From NCBI GenBank assembly GCA_022495995.1, contig JAFEMH010000747.1, positions 248,001-312,000 of the forward strand: a DNA stretch of 64,000 bases. Direction: 5' to 3'. Below are positions 45,024 to 56,279 of this stretch, piece after piece. The notes under the pieces were generated by a model, which was not told the origin of the DNA, did not search any database, and saw only the letters and a list, made by a program, of their open reading frames with translations. The stretch's first letter is position 1. Each line of letters begins with the position of its first letter. Source of the DNA: Adenophora triphylla var. japonica. Its lineage: Eukaryota > Streptophyta > Magnoliopsida > Asterales > Campanulaceae. A program made the position numbers and the translations under genes.

Positions 45024-46243
45024 TTAGAAGTAGTACTTGATGAGGTGAGTAGCGTGCCATGGGTGCTTCAGCTCTTCACCATCAGGATGAGCAATCATGT
45101 AAGTCCCTTCTTTGACAACTCGAGTAACTATGTAAGGACCTTCCCAGTTAGGAGATAGCTTGTTCTGCTGGGTCCTCTTCCCCGTTGCCTCGATCTTCCT
45201 TAACACATGATCTCCTACTTGGAATGACCTGGCTTTCACTTTCTTGTCGTGGTAACTTTTAGTCCGCTGCTTGTAGTTAACCATTCGAAGGTAATCCGTG
45301 TCTCGCTTCTCATCAATCAAATCCAGGTCGATGAATCTGTTGATATCATTCTGCTCTTGATTAAAGAAAGTTACTCTAGCAGTTGGAAATCTCAACTCAG
45401 CTGGAGCCATGGCCTCTGACCCGTATGCTAGAGCAAATGGGGTTTCCCCCGTAGGCCCCCGAGTGGTTGTGCGAACTGCCCAAAGAGCAAGGAGGAGTTC
45501 GTCCAACCAGTTATTGCGTCGACCTACGAGACCCGTCTTGAGTGAGGACAGTACAAGCTTGTTTGCTGCTTTAGCTTGCCCATTTCCTTGAGGATAGGCG
45601 ACAGAAGATTGCCAATGTTTGATCCCTACTCGATTCATCTCTGCTTCGAAGGTTCTTGAGAACTGTAGGCCGTTGTCTGATACTATAGCTCTAGGAAATC
45701 CAAATCGACACCAGATGAAGTCGTGGATGAAATTTATGGCATTTTCCTCTGTGATGCGAGCTAGTGGCTTTGCCTCAACCCACTTGGTAAAATAGTCAAT
45801 TGCGACGATCACATACTTGCAATTTCCCCGGGCGGGAGGGAAGGGTCCAATCAAGTCGACACCCCACATATCGAATGGCTAAGCGGCGATCACAGGAGTC
45901 TCTCCGTTGTAGGCATATGAGGTAGGTTGGCAAACCTTTGGCATTGATCACATTGCTGAACAAAATCATGCGTGTCAGCTCTCATGTGTGGCCAATAATA
46001 CCCCAAAGTGATCAGTTTGTCGGCTAGAGTCCTGGCCCCCGGGTGTCCGCCATAAATTCCACTATGAACCTCATGCATCAATTGGGTGATTTCTTGAGGA
46101 TGAATGCACTTCAACAAAGGCCTAGTGTATGATCTTCTGAACAACATGCCTCCTTGGATTACATATCTCGGAGCTTTCTTTTTAATAGCTCGAGCTTTCT
46201 TCTCATCCTTAGGGAGCTCGCCGCTTTCTAGGTACGCCTTCAT
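45024..46243 (-). pseudogene. Tat integrase
   Basis: It would insert element cDNA into the genome. The N-terminal zinc region is at 46243-45890 (HEVHSGIYGGHPGARTLADK, then CDQCQRF). After a frameshift and an in-frame TAG near 45880, the catalytic core follows from 45869: GVDLIGPFPPARGNCKYVIV (first Asp), IVSDNGLQF (second Asp), and a region around WQSSVAYPQGNGQAKAANK in which the expected catalytic Glu position reads Ala. The C-terminal part (FQVGDHVLRK, NWEGPYIV) ends at 45024. The Ala in place of Glu would inactivate it even without the frameshifts. Confidence 0.88.
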
Positions 46244-46270
46244 TTCTTCAATTCAGCACTTCTCATAAAC

Positions 46271-46964
46271 TCAATTTCTTGAGGGATCTTCTATGCATTG
46301 AATTTTGACCCTTTCATAAGCTGGGCTCTCAAGGTACGAGATGGGCTCTTCATGCAGCTCGTCAGATGTAGCTAGCTTTGAGAGTAAGTCGGCTAACTCA
46401 TTGTCTTCTCGACCAATCCTTTGGATCTCCCAAAACTCCAAGTCTTTTGTCAGCTCCTTCACTAGATCGTGGTACTTGGTTAAAGTGGAGTTTAACACCT
46501 CATATTCGCCTCTGACCTGGTTGACTACTAGTTGGGAATCACAGTATGCCATGATTTTAGTCGCTCCAAAGCACTTGGCATACTCTATGGCTGCTACCAG
46601 AGCTTCATACTCCGCCTGATTGTTGGACGCATCGAACTTGAACCTTAGTGACTCCTCATATACTGTTCCAGATTCTGGCTCGATGAGAACAATCCCAGCC
46701 CCGCTGACACTTTTGGTTGCTGATCCATCCGAGTAGACTTTCCAACAATCGTCGGGTAGGCTAGTGACGACTTGGGACTCTGGCTCTTTCCCTTGGATTT
46801 TCTCTTTCTGAGCTCGCTGCTCGCTGTCTTCCTTGGTGAACGTAAGCTCGACCAAGAAATCTGCTAGAGCTTGGGCCTTCAACGCTTTTCGAGGTCGATA
46901 CTCGATGTCAAATTCCGTAAGGGAAATTGACCAATTGAGCAAGCGACCTGAACTCTCTGGCTTG
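46271..46964 (-). pseudogene. Tat archaeal-type RNase H, duplicated copy
   Basis: It carries KVYSDGSATKSVSGAGIVL, FDASNNQAEYEAL, AYCDSQLVVNQV and IGREDNELADLLSKLA, the RVT_3-type RNase H that Tat elements carry in addition to the usual one. This copy still continues into integrase on the minus strand but is cut at 46964, where it joins chromovirus pol. About 560 bp of it (46404-46964) is repeated at 51202-51763 with only a few substitutions. Confidence 0.88.
46404..46964 (-). repeat. 560-bp direct repeat, left copy
   Basis: It matches 51202-51763 with about two visible substitutions and one indel. Both begin GTCTTCTCGACC. The left copy ends at CTCTGGCTTG, where its sequence departs from the right copy. 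Confidence 0.93.
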
Positions 46965-49048
46965 AGGGGTTTTCTCGGATTGCTACTCCGTTGACTAGGT
47001 TGACTCGGAAGGATGTTTCGTTTGTATGGGATTCCAAATGTGAAGAAAGTTTTAATGAATTGAAGAAGAGATTGACGACGGCTCCTGTTCTTACCCTTCC
47101 GGATGGTTGTGAGAATTTCGTGATCTATAGTGATGCCTCGAAGGCGGGTTTGGGTTGTGTCCTCATGCAGAATGGGAAAGTTATTGCGTATGCCTCTAGG
47201 AAGTTATCACCGGCGGAACAGAATTATCCTACTCATGATATGGAATTGGCGGCGATTGTATTTGCGTTGCATAAGTGGAAGCACTACCTTTATGGGGCGA
47301 AGTTTGAGATTTTCACCGATCATAAGAGTTTGAAATACTTGTTTACCCAAAAGGAGTTGAACAACCGACAAAGGAGATGGCTTGAGTTCTTGAAGGATTT
47401 TGATTGTGTCATTTCCTATCACCCGGGAAAGGCCAATGTAGTGGCGGATGCGATTAGCCGAAAGGCGTATGTGACAGCTTTGAGTTCTCGAGAATTGAAG
47501 AGTGAGGTAATTATTGCGAATGTTAGAGCCGTTCCGACATTGTATGGAGATTTGAAAGAAGCTCAACAAGGTGATCCGGAATTGAAGAAAATATTAGATC
47601 AAGTGCAAGATGGGAAAGCCGGGGAATTTGCTTTGAATAGAGATGGGATTTTAACTTTCCAAGGGAGAATTTGCGTTCCTTCATCGCCGGAAATCAAGAA
47701 GCGTGTCTTAGAGGATGGCCATAAGTCCAAGTTTGCGATTCATCCGGGTAGTACTAAAATGTATCAAGATTTGAAGCGTGGGTATTGGTGGAATGGTATG
47801 AAGAGGGAAATAGCGGATTATGTATCTAAGTGTTTAACTTGTCAACAAATTAAGGCAGAACATCAAAGACCGGCGGGACTACTTCAACCATTAGATATTC
47901 CGGAGTGGAAATGGGAAGGGATCTCGATGGATTTTGTTTCGGGTTTACCTCTCACCGCGAAGAAGATGGATGCTATATGGGTTATTGTGGATCGGTTGAC
48001 GAAGTCGGCTCATTTTCTTCCGGTATCAACCAAGTTTTCGTTAGAGAAGTTAGCTCAGTTGTATATGAAGGAGATTGTGAGACTTCACGGGGTTCCGGTT
48101 AGTATTGTTTCCGACAGAGATCCGAGGTTTACATCTAGATTTTGGAGAGCATTGCATGAAGCCTTGGGTTATAAATTGTGTTTCAGTACTGCGTTTCATC
48201 CTCAAACCGACGGTCAGTCCGAGAGAACTATTCAGATACTTGAGGATATGTTACGGGCTTGTGTGATGGATTTCCAATTGTCATGGGAGGATCATCTACC
48301 TCTAGTGGAGTTTGCGTACAACAACAGTTATCAGTCTAGTATCGAGATGGCTCCGTATGAAGCATTGTATGGTAGGAAGTGTCGATCTCCAATGTGTTGG
48401 GACGAGGTTGGTGAAGCGAGACTTTGGGGCCCGGATTTAGTTCGAGATTCTACGGAGAAGATCAAAGTGATTCGGGATAGATTGAAGACGGCTCAGAGTA
48501 GACAGAAAAGCTACGCCGACAATAGAAGACGGGATTTACCTTTTCAAGTTGGTGACTTTGTGTTCTTGAAGGTCTCTCCGAGGACGGGAATCAAAAGGTT
48601 TGGTAATAAGGGTAAATTGGCTCCGAGGTTCGTTGGTCCGTTTGAGATCTTAGAAAAGGTTGGGGATTTGGCTTACCGGTTGGCATTGCCTCCGTCTCTT
48701 TCTTTACTTCATGATGTCTTCCATGTCTCGATGTTGAGGAAGTATTGTCATGATCCTTCCCACATCTTGAGTTCTCCCCCCGATGATGTCCAAGCGGACA
48801 TGTCTTATGTTGAGGAACCCTTGAGAGTCCTAGAGTTTCAAGTTAAGGAGTTGAGGTCTAAGAGTATTCCGATAGTGAAGGTTCTTTGGAAGAACCACAC
48901 CGTGGAGGAAGCGACATGGGAGCTAGAGTCGGAGATGAGAGCGAAATACCCGTGGTTGTTTGAAAATCCAAGTAAGTTTTCTTTTAAAATTCGGGACGAA
49001 TTTTCTTTAAGGGGGAGTGAGTGTAACGACCCTAACCCTAGGCCCTAA
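46964..49048 (+). CDS. Chromovirus RNase H-integrase-chromodomain, open frame
   Basis: An uninterrupted frame of about 694 codons from the junction (685 from the Met codon at 46991), lacking the upstream polyprotein. RNase [20 protein letters not shown] and [10 protein letters not shown] keep the acidic residues. Integrase: H2C2 finger near 47720-47860 ([17 protein letters not shown]). Core: [16 protein letters not shown] and [11 protein letters not shown] give the D, D, E triad. C-terminal chromodomain-like motif [19 protein letters not shown] near 48870-48950, then the stop inside the LTR start. It is well preserved compared with the dead pol at 13610-16977, but without a promoter or start of its own it is a remnant. 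Confidence 0.92.
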   Translation, partial: EGFSRIATPLTRLTRKDVSFVWDSKCEESFNELKKRLTTAPVLTLPDGCENFVIYSDASKAGLGCVLMQNGKVIAYASRKLSPAEQNYPTHDMELAAIVFALHKWKHYLYGAKFEIFTDHKSLKYLFTQKELNNRQRRWLEFLKDFDCVISYHPGKANVVADAISRKAYVTALSSRELKSEVIIANVRAVPTLYGDLKEAQQGDPELKKILDQVQDGKAGEFALNRDGILTFQGRICVPSSPEIKKRVLEDGHKSKFAIHPGSTKMYQDLKRGYWWNGMKREIADYVSKCLTCQQIKAEHQRPAGLLQPLDIPEWKWEGISMDFVSGLPLTAKKMDAIWVIVDRLTKSAHFLPVSTKFSLEKLAQLYMKEIVRLHGVPVSIVSDRDPRFTSRFWRALHEALGYKLCFSTAFHPQTDGQSERTIQILEDMLRACVMDFQLSWEDHLPLVEFAYNNSYQSSIEMAPYEALYGRKCRSPMCWDEVGEARLWGPDLVRDSTEKIKVIRDRLKTAQSRQKSYADNRRRDLPFQVGDFVFLKVSPRTGIKRFGNKGKLAPRFVGPFEILEKVGDLAYRLALPPSLSLLHDVFHVSMLRKYCHDPSHILSSPPDDVQADMSYVEEPLRVLEFQVKELRSKSIPIVKVLWKNHTVEEATWELESEMRAKYPWLFENPSKFSFKIRDEFSLRGSECNDPNPRP
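49010..49021 (+). other. Polypurine tract of Tekay fragment
   Basis: AAGGGGGAGTGAG-type purine tract directly before TGTAACGACC. Confidence 0.75.
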
Positions 49049-51201
49049 TTTTAATATCACAATTGTGTGCTTTTATTTTTATTGTTAATATTATGTGTCC
49101 ATTTTTATATATTTGATTTCACATGATAGGATAAATGATAATAAAATAATTTTGTGTTCTAAGAAAAGTATAAACATAGTAAATAAATAAATTGGGTAAA
49201 TAAATAAATTGGGTAAATAAATAAATTGGGTGATGGTTAGTTAAATTGTGAAAGCCTTGGGTGAAGGGGGGGCCATTTTCCCTTCCTCTTACTCCCTCAA
49301 CCTAGAGCCCTAAAGTCAAAGCAAGCCTTACCTCCCCATACCTCTCTTACACCTCCCACACACTTCTCCCTCCTCCATCATTCCTTCATACTTTCCTCTA
49401 CATTCTCCATGGGAGAGTTCTTATGAAAGCCTCCCTCTCCTACACTTCTACCAAGATCATTTCTTGTCCATTTGAAAATCTAAGTGTCCTTTTGTGAGTA
49501 GAACACCTCAAGGAGTTGATCAAGCCAAGAAAAGCTCCATTTCATCTTGTTTTGCCAAAGGTGAGTTATTATGACCTTTCTTTCTTTGAATGATCATGAA
49601 AATAAATGTTATTGTGTTTGTTCTCTTGAATGTGTTGATTGAGAGCTTTGTTGGGTTTATAGAAATATTATGGTTTATGGAAGTTGAATTGATCTAGGTT
49701 TAAGACATGGTTTCATGGAGTTAAATGGGTAGATTGAAGTTAACAAAGTTGAAAATGTCCCTTTTTGTTTATAACTTAGAAGACTTTTGGTTGGAACTTT
49801 GGGATTTTTAGGCATTGTTGTTGTTGCTGCTGTTTTACAAATTCTGGGCTGAGGGACGAGTCGTCCCTTGGACGAAGGGAAGTCGTGACCTATAGGGGGA
49901 CGCTGTGTTCGAAGGGGTCACATGGGCACGAGTCGTGCCCTGGGGGACGAGTCGTGCCCTGTCCTGGTTTCAAGATATCAACTTTAGAGCTGTTCAAACC
50001 TAATCAAACTCGAACCAAAATGAAATCTCTTTAACCTAGATTAAAGTAGAATACTTTGGCTTCACCATGATATTCTAAGTGATCAAAATGGAATAGTAGA
50101 AGTACCTTAAATGTTGTTTGGAAAACGTTAGCTAACCTAGTTTGGTAACTAGACAATTATGATCCCCACTTGGTAGATTCAACTTAGACCCTTAAAGAGG
50201 CTATGTATTATTGTATAATGACCATGTAGGATGGATTGATGCTACTTCCTTGCTTACATTGAGTTCATATACATTGTAGTATTATGCATAGTGTGTTAAT
50301 TAAATGTTGCACTATGATATTGGTTGAACATGAGTATATTTTACCATGTTGATATATTGTTATCCCTTTTGTGGATTTTATTCAAGTATCTACTATGTGC
50401 TTGATATGTGTGAGTCAGCTGACGTTGGGGGTATAACATAATACGGTCAATTATGGAAGTGTGACCTAATGTGATCGGATTATGTTATATCTGTGACCGT
50501 CCCCTCCTGTGGCCACAGGTTGGGGTTATAGCGTCTGTATTGAGCCAAAAGCCTTACAGAGTTGCTACTGTCTTATTTGGTTCCCTGAAAAACGGGTCTT
50601 ATAAGACGTGAGTATTGCTTAAGCAGCTCACTGTATAATTGGAGTATTATTATACCCAATGTTGTACGACTATTGTTCAGACGGGAAAAGGTAAACCAAG
50701 GTAATGGAATGTGTTATAGCTTTTCCAATGTGTTACGTGCGACTTGTTATATGTTGCATTTATTTGGCATATTGCTGCATTCATAATAGCTTGCTGAGAT
50801 TTATTCTCACCCCTCTCCCTTTAATGTTTTAGATCCCGAGACAGGAGGACCGGCCAAGTAAGGACGGAAAGGAGTTGGCAGTGAGCTTTTGGGGTATTGT
50901 CGGGGTACGTTAGGTTGGCGTAGAAAGTATTTTGTTATACTTCCTTTTGGGAGTTTGTAATTATAAACTTTACATTTCTACGTTAAAACTAATATCTTTT
51001 GTAACTAAGCAGTTTAAGTATTTTCAAAGTCGGTCCACTCTTCCTCCGGAGTGGAGAGTAGTGGAGTTGTTTTGAAATGGAATTGTTAATGATGTTTTAT
51101 TTGGAAGTTTAATTAAAAGTTTTAAAAGTTAGTGAAATTTGGGTTAGTCTGAGGACGCTCCAACTCGGGACACGTGTAGGTTCCGGGTCGGGGTCCTCAC
51201 A
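49022..51201 (+). repeat. Tekay 3' LTR
   Basis: A 2,180-bp LTR reading TGTAACGACCC...GGGTCCTCACA. Near 49855-49965 it has repeated CpG-rich near-palindromes such as GGCACGAGTCGTGCC. It is homologous along its length to the two halves of the solo LTR at 8386-20677. Confidence 0.9.
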
Positions 51202-53815
51202 GTCTTCTCGACCAATCCTTTGGATCTCCCAAAACTCCAAGTCTTTTGTCAGCTCCTTCACTAGATCGTGGTACTTGGTTAAAGTGGAGTTTAACACCTC
51301 ATATTCGCCTCTGACCTGGTTGACTACTAGTTGGGAATCACAGTATGCCATGATTTTAGTCGCTCCAAAGCACTTGGCATACTCTATGGCTGCTACCAGA
51401 GCTTCATACTCCGCCTGATTGTTGGACGCATCGAACTTGAACCTTAGTGACTCCTCATATACTGTTCCAGATTCTGGCTCGATGAGAACAATCCCAGCTC
51501 CGCTGACACTTTTGGTTGCTGACCCATCCGAGTAGACTTTCCAACAATCGTCGGGTAGGCTAGTGACGACTTGGGACTCTGGCTCTTTCCCTTGGATTTT
51601 CTCTTTCTGAGCTCGCTGCTCGCTGTCTTCCTTGGTGAACGTAAGCTCGACCAAGAAATCTGCTAGAGCTTGGGCCTTCAACGCTTTTCGAGGTCGATAC
51701 TCGATGTCAAATTCCGTAAGGGAAATTGACCAATTGAGCAAGCGACCTGAACTCTCTGGCTTGTGCAATATTTTTCTCAAGGGTGCATTCATGAGCACCA
51801 CGATGGGATGAGCTAGGAAATAAGCTCGCAGCTTCCTTGAGGCTACGACTAAGGCGTAGGCTACCTTCTCAGCATTGTAGTATCTGTCTTCCACTTCTGA
51901 TAGGGCCTTGCTAACATAGTAAACTGGCTTTTGAAGCCCTTCTTCCTCTCGAACCAAAACTGCTGCCACTGCCTTGTCTCCCACAGACAGGTACATGAAC
52001 AAAGTTTCTCCAGTGGTCGGGCTACTCAGAAGAGGTGGAGTAGCGAGATAATCTTTGAGTTGTCGGAACGACGAATGACATTCGGCCGTCCACTCAAAAT
52101 TTTTCGTCCCTCTCAAAGCCTTGAAAAACGGGAGAGACCTTTCAGCCGACTTGGCTATAAAACGACCTAGGGCTGGCACCCTGCCATTAAGTCGCTGCAT
52201 TTCCTTTACACTTGTAGGCTCCTTCATGTCGACTAGAGCCTTGATCTTCTCCGGGTTAGCTTCTATACCTCGTTGGGACACCATAAATCCAAGGAACTTG
52301 CCAGCTGCTACTCCAAAGACACACTTGCTAGGGTTGAGCTTCATGTCGTTTGCTCTCAAGTTGGCGAATGTTTCCTTTAGGTCAACCACATGACGTCCGG
52401 CCTTTGTTTTGATGACCATATCGTCGACGTAGGCCTCCATGTTTCGGCCAATCTGTGAGGCAAAGACCTTGTTGACCATACGTTGATAGGTCGCCCCTGC
52501 ATTCTTCAGTCCAAATGGCATCATGTTGTAGCAGTAGATGCCTCCAGCCGCTTGAAATGCTGTCTTCACTATATCATCCTCATGCATCTTGATCTGGTGG
52601 TAACCTGAGTAAGCGTCTAGGAAGCTGAGGGTAGAGTGACCAGCAATGGAATCAACAAGTTTGTCGATTCTAGGAAGAGGATAGCTGTCCTTCGGGCAAG
52701 CAAGGTTTAGAGTGGTGAAGTCGACGCACATTCTCCATTTGCCATTTGACTTCTTCACCATGACCACATTGGCCAACCAGGTTGTATGAGTGGCCTCTTT
52801 AATTATACCTGCACTTAAAAGTTTTTGTACCTCAGCTTTTATGGCCTCTTCCTTATCACGAGCGAAGCTTCTCAATTTCTGGGGTCTGGGCTTTATGGTC
52901 GGGTTGACCCCAAGCCTATAAACGGCGACCTCTTCCTTGATTCCCCTCATGTCCTCTACATGCCATGCAAAGACATCATTACTTTCTTTCAGCAGCTCGA
53001 TGATCTCTGCTCGCTCCTCGTCTGATAGCTATTTTCCAATCTGAATCTTTTGCTCAGGGTAGGAAGGGTTGGTGATTACTGATTCTAGCTCGTCAACAGC
53101 CTCTAGCTCTGGACCATCTCTGAACTGTAGGGTCTCAATGATGATCTCCCTAACCCTTTATCTCTCTTCGGCCCCCAAGTGTGGAGATTCCTCAGCTATC
53201 ATGTCATTTAACTTGTTAGCGATCTCATCGGTGGTGGCCCCCGAGTTATTGTCGACCTGGAGGCATAGGTTGCCTATGATGACTTGGTCGACCATAACTA
53301 CATCTGGATCAACCGTTGTGGCTTTGGAGTGACGTGTCGACTCAACCATGACCTCGTCGTTTGAGCGATAGGTCGACTCCTCCACATTGGTGATCGTTAA
53401 CAGTCGAGTAGTTTTGGTGACTGACTGGGATAACTTGAAGTAACCTTCTGCTGTTTCAATTTCCAGCTCCCTCTTTTTTATTTATCGAAGGACATGATCC
53501 AGATATTCTCGAGCCGTGCCTTGTACATAACCGACTCCAGCAGGGGTAGGAAATTTGACTCGCTGATGGGGGATCGATGCCACCATCCCGAGTGCGACCT
53601 GACCAGGAATACCAAGGATAGCAGCATAGTCACTGTTCACATCAATTACAATAAATTTTACCTTTGATATGACCCTGTAAGGGTGTTGGCCTAGGTCGAC
53701 GTCGATCTCAATCTATCCTTTGGCGTCAACCCGGTGATTGGTGAAGCCCTCCAACCTGCCATCGTATCTTTCAAGCTGCTCGTTAGTGAAATTACCCAGA
53801 TCCGAGAGGCAGCGC
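51202..53815 (-). pseudogene. Tat protease-RT-RNase H region
   Basis: Read from 53815 downward: a protease remnant (ERYDGRLEGFTNHRVDAKG, then SDYAAILGIPGQVALGMVAS), truncated before its catalytic Asp by the LTR insertion. Stops fall near 53714, 53479, 53158 and 53026. From 52950 a long frame encodes reverse transcriptase (WRMCVDFTTLNLACPKDSYP; catalytic YVDD near 52420), RNase H (connection and YYNAEKVAYAL), then the archaeal-type RNase H. It ends where chromovirus LTR sequence supplies an artificial C-terminus. The integrase lies beyond the chromovirus insert at 45024-46243. Confidence 0.9.
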
Positions 53816-54343
53816 AATCGCGCCCCGGCATCTGGCATTTCCCGCTTTGCAGCGTTTTCGTTGGTGGAGGTGTCTCGCTGTGTTTTGCTTTGTAGAGTCG
53901 CCACGCCGTTTTTATTATTAAGCCCAAAACATTGAGAAAGGGCATCAGTTTAAAAATAATAATAAACTGTTTTTGTGTGATGAGATTTTGAGTTCGGAGG
54001 TCAGATGACTCCTCGGGAAGAGAATATTAGAATCTTAGAGCTCACCCGAGTCGCCTCGTAAAAACGAGTCTTTCGGATACCCCTAATATTCTTTAAAGCA
54101 AGGTGTGTGTGTGTGTGCTTTTAAAAATGCATGTCCGTATCGGATGTCTACATTGTACACTACGTATTGAAATGTATTGAAATAGTAATGGAAGGAAGCC
54201 TTACCAATGTTGGTTCGTGTCTGTCTTTCGCTGGGGAATAGTGTTTGAGGATGGAATAGTGTTCCGGCACGGACCGGGATTGCTTCGGGAGGGGCCGGTT
54301 GTCTGCGGACAGAGTTTCGGCATGAGTTGAGATTGTAGGCTGC

Positions 54344-54470
54344 ATTCGGGCAGAGGTTCGGCGTGGGTTGGAATCGTCGGTTGGATTCGGGCAGAGGTTC
54401 GGCGTGCGTTGGAATCGTCGGTTGGATTCGGGCAGAGGTTCGACGTGGGCCGGGATCGTCGGTTTGACTC
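54344..54470 (-). repeat. 41-bp tandem repeat in LTR
   Basis: About three units of GGGCAGAGGTTCGGCGTG...TCGTCGGTTGGATTC, 41 bases apart. This explains several overlapping long open frames here, which are not genes. Confidence 0.85.
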
Positions 54471-54738
54471 GGAAAGAGCCGGAAGCCTCGGGAAAGACCA
54501 GGCAAGGCCTCGGAGTACCAAGAGGGGCCTCAGAGTACCTCGAGAGTGCCTCGGGGCAGCGCGGAAGCATCGCGGGAGCGTTCGGAGAGGCTTCGGAGCA
54601 CCACAAGGGAGCTCGGAAGGCCTCGAAAGGATCCGAAAGGGGCCGGGATTGCCCCGAAGGGTCTTAGAGGGGAGCCTGAAGGCTGGGGGGAGAGGAGAGA
54701 AGAGGGAAATGTGTGAAAATGAGGGAGGGGGAACCCTC

Positions 54739-54746
54739 TATTTATA
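54739..54746 (-). promoter_or_regulatory. LTR TATA box
   Basis: TATAAATA on the minus strand, about 450 bases from the LTR start. Confidence 0.6.
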
Positions 54747-54766
54747 GTGCTAGAAAATTGCAAGAA

Positions 54767-55027
54767 GGTCCGTACGGACCTTCTAGGTAATCTAGTTATT
54801 TGGTTTTCCTCGATTTCAGAGAATGATGAGGATTTCTGAGATGATTATGTCCCCTCTGCAAAGAGATCCGTACGGACCATCTAGGCATGCAAAGAGGTCC
54901 GTACGGACCAACCATGTAGGGGGGGTAATGATGTTCTCCGGGATTTGAGGGAATCTCGTGGACTTTAAGCGGATTTTGCAATTATGATGTCTAGGAGCAA
55001 AGAGGTCCGTACGGACTTCCATGCTTT
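54767..55027. promoter_or_regulatory. Four GGTCCGTACGGACC palindromes in U3
   Basis: Perfect or one-mismatch palindromes at 54767-54780, 54865-54878, 54896-54909 and 55014-55027, each in an AAGAGGTCCGTACGGAC context, clustered just upstream of the TATA box in transcription direction. Their placement suggests binding sites, but none is proven. Confidence 0.6.
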
Positions 55028-55195
55028 TCCACATTTTGTAATTGTGATGGCAAGCTAGTTCTCTTCGAGAGCTTTCCAACCATATATGGCACGTCTCAAT
55101 CGGAGTTCGTATGAAGGAGTTATGACCTCCGAAAGTTTGCCCCTGGTTTTGTCGTATGCTTGGATGGAGAGCGATCCAGATTGGGGTACTTACAG

Positions 55196-55206
55196 AAGCC
55201 CCTCGG
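55196..55206 (-). other. Polypurine tract, second gag-only element
   Basis: Minus-strand CGAGGGGCTTC abuts the LTR start, almost the same as the tract at 4303-4311. Confidence 0.65.
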
Positions 55207-55320
55207 CGACGTCACTTATGATAGAAGTGGGGTCTTCGATAAGATAAGCGTCCTGATCTGGATCGCGTGCTGAGAGAGAAGGTGACCAGGTTGGTCGGAC
55301 GGCTGGACCCTTTGATAGGA

Positions 55321-55713
55321 TTCCTACGTATCCCAGAGTGGGAATCAAGCCAATCGTAGTTCGCGTGTGGGGTGAGTGTTGTGTACGAGGACGTGAGCTG
55401 TCCTCTAACTGAGATTCTGTGTGTGGATGTGATGGTATCCTGTGGGTGACCGCATAGGTTGGTGGTAAGGACGTGGAGGCATCCAGGATGACGTGGAGGC
55501 ATCCAGGGTGACCGCATAGGTCGGTGGTAAGGACGTGGAGGCATCCTGGGTGACCGCATAGGTCGGTGGTAAGAACGTGGAGGCATCCTGGGTGACCGCA
55601 TAGGTCGGTGGTAAGGACGTGGAGGCGTCCTGGGTGACCGTATAGGTCGATGGCTGGACCCTGTGACAGGATTCCTACGTATCCCTAGCGGGAATCAAGC
55701 CTGGTCGTAGTTC
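55321..55713 (-). other. Two CTACG/CGTAG hairpin motifs
   Basis: 55321-55363 and 55671-55713 each read TTCCTACGTATCCC...GGGAATCAAGCC...CGTAGTTC on the plus strand, with nested stems CTACG/CGTAG and CCCA/TGGG. GGCTGGACCCT precedes both, so a unit of about 350 bp was duplicated around the 43-bp array. Confidence 0.65.
55440..55645. repeat. 43-bp minisatellite
   Basis: About five units containing GGGTGACCGCATAGGTCGG and GGACGTGGAGGCATCC, contiguous. Confidence 0.88.
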
Positions 55714-55834
55714 AGAGGTCGTGAAATTGTGAGTGCATGCGGGCGTGATGGTGCCCTGAAGTGTCGTGCGACCGCCGAGGCCGACTGTGAGGACGTGGTG
55801 GCGTCCTGAGATGGAAATTTTATGATTTTCTGAA

Positions 55835-56180
55835 TCGGGTGGTTTAAAGCCTTCCGGGCTAGTGATAGTGATTTGGGAGGTTTATACGGTCTTCCGGACC
55901 GAGTGGTTTAAAGCCTTCCGGGCTGGAGATAGTGATTTGGGAGGTTTATACGGTCTTCCGGACCGAGTGGTTTAAAGCCTTCCGGGCTGGAGATAGTGAT
56001 GGGGGAGGTTTATACGGTCTTCCGGACCGAGTGGTTTAAAGCCTTTCGGGCTGGAGATAGTGATGGGGGAGGTTTATACGGTCTTTCGGACCGAGTGGTT
56101 TAAAGCCTTCCGGGCTGGAGATAGTGATGGGGGAGGTTTATACGGTCTTTCGGACCGAGTGGTTTAAAGCCTTCTGGGCT
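55835..56180. repeat. 64-bp minisatellite
   Basis: Five to six units with GTGGTTTAAAGCCTTCCGGG and GAGGTTTATACGGTCTTCCG, landmarks 64 bases apart (e.g. 55841 and 55905). Confidence 0.9.
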
Positions 56181-56279
56181 GCCTGTGGTGAGTGGACGGG
56201 GTGATGTCCTGAGTTGAAGTTTGTGTGGAGTGGACGTGGTGATGTCCTGAGTTGAAGTTTGTGTGAAGGCGTCTATACC

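Larger units (their letters stand above)
46965..51201 (+). mobile_element. Tekay chromovirus, 5'-truncated
   Basis: Only the end of pol (46964-49048) and the 3' LTR (49022-51201) remain. The right side shows a clean LTR end, TCCTCACA, followed by GTCTT, the target site also seen at 46404-46408. The left side has no LTR, gag, protease or reverse transcriptase and starts abruptly in the RT-RNase H junction. It belongs to the same family as the solo LTR at 8386-20677. Confidence 0.9.
39730..53815 (-). mobile_element. Tat-type Ty3/gypsy element, 3' LTR to protease
   Basis: On the minus strand the order is partial protease, reverse transcriptase, RNase H, an additional archaeal-type RNase H, integrase, tandem repeats, an antisense ORF (plus strand) and the 3' LTR. 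The dual RNase H and the antisense ORF downstream of pol are known traits of Tat-lineage elements (Retand/RIRE2-like). It was interrupted by a Tekay chromovirus (46965-51201) and cut at its 5' side by the LTR of the gag-only element at 53810-64000. Its own gag and 5' LTR are not in the window. Confidence 0.82.
53810..55195 (-). repeat. LTR of second gag-only element
   Basis: On the minus strand it starts TGTAAGTACCCC right after GAGGGGCTTC. It has a minus-strand TATAAATA at 54739-54746 and the GTGGCGACTC U5 landmark near 53895-53905. The lower end near 53810 is set by where Tat protease sequence resumes and is approximate. U3 holds four GTCCGTACGGAC-type palindromes. R/U5 holds 41-bp repeats. 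Confidence 0.65.

Noticed and set aside
49022..51201. Possibility that this LTR and the solo LTR at 8386-20677 bound one large element
   Set aside because: Each has its own target duplication or site (GTAAT versus GTCTT), and the intervening DNA contains unrelated loci.
54083..54763. Several overlapping proline/serine-rich frames on both strands
   Set aside because: They derive from the 41-bp repeat and GC-rich LTR sequence. All phases are open because of the repeat.
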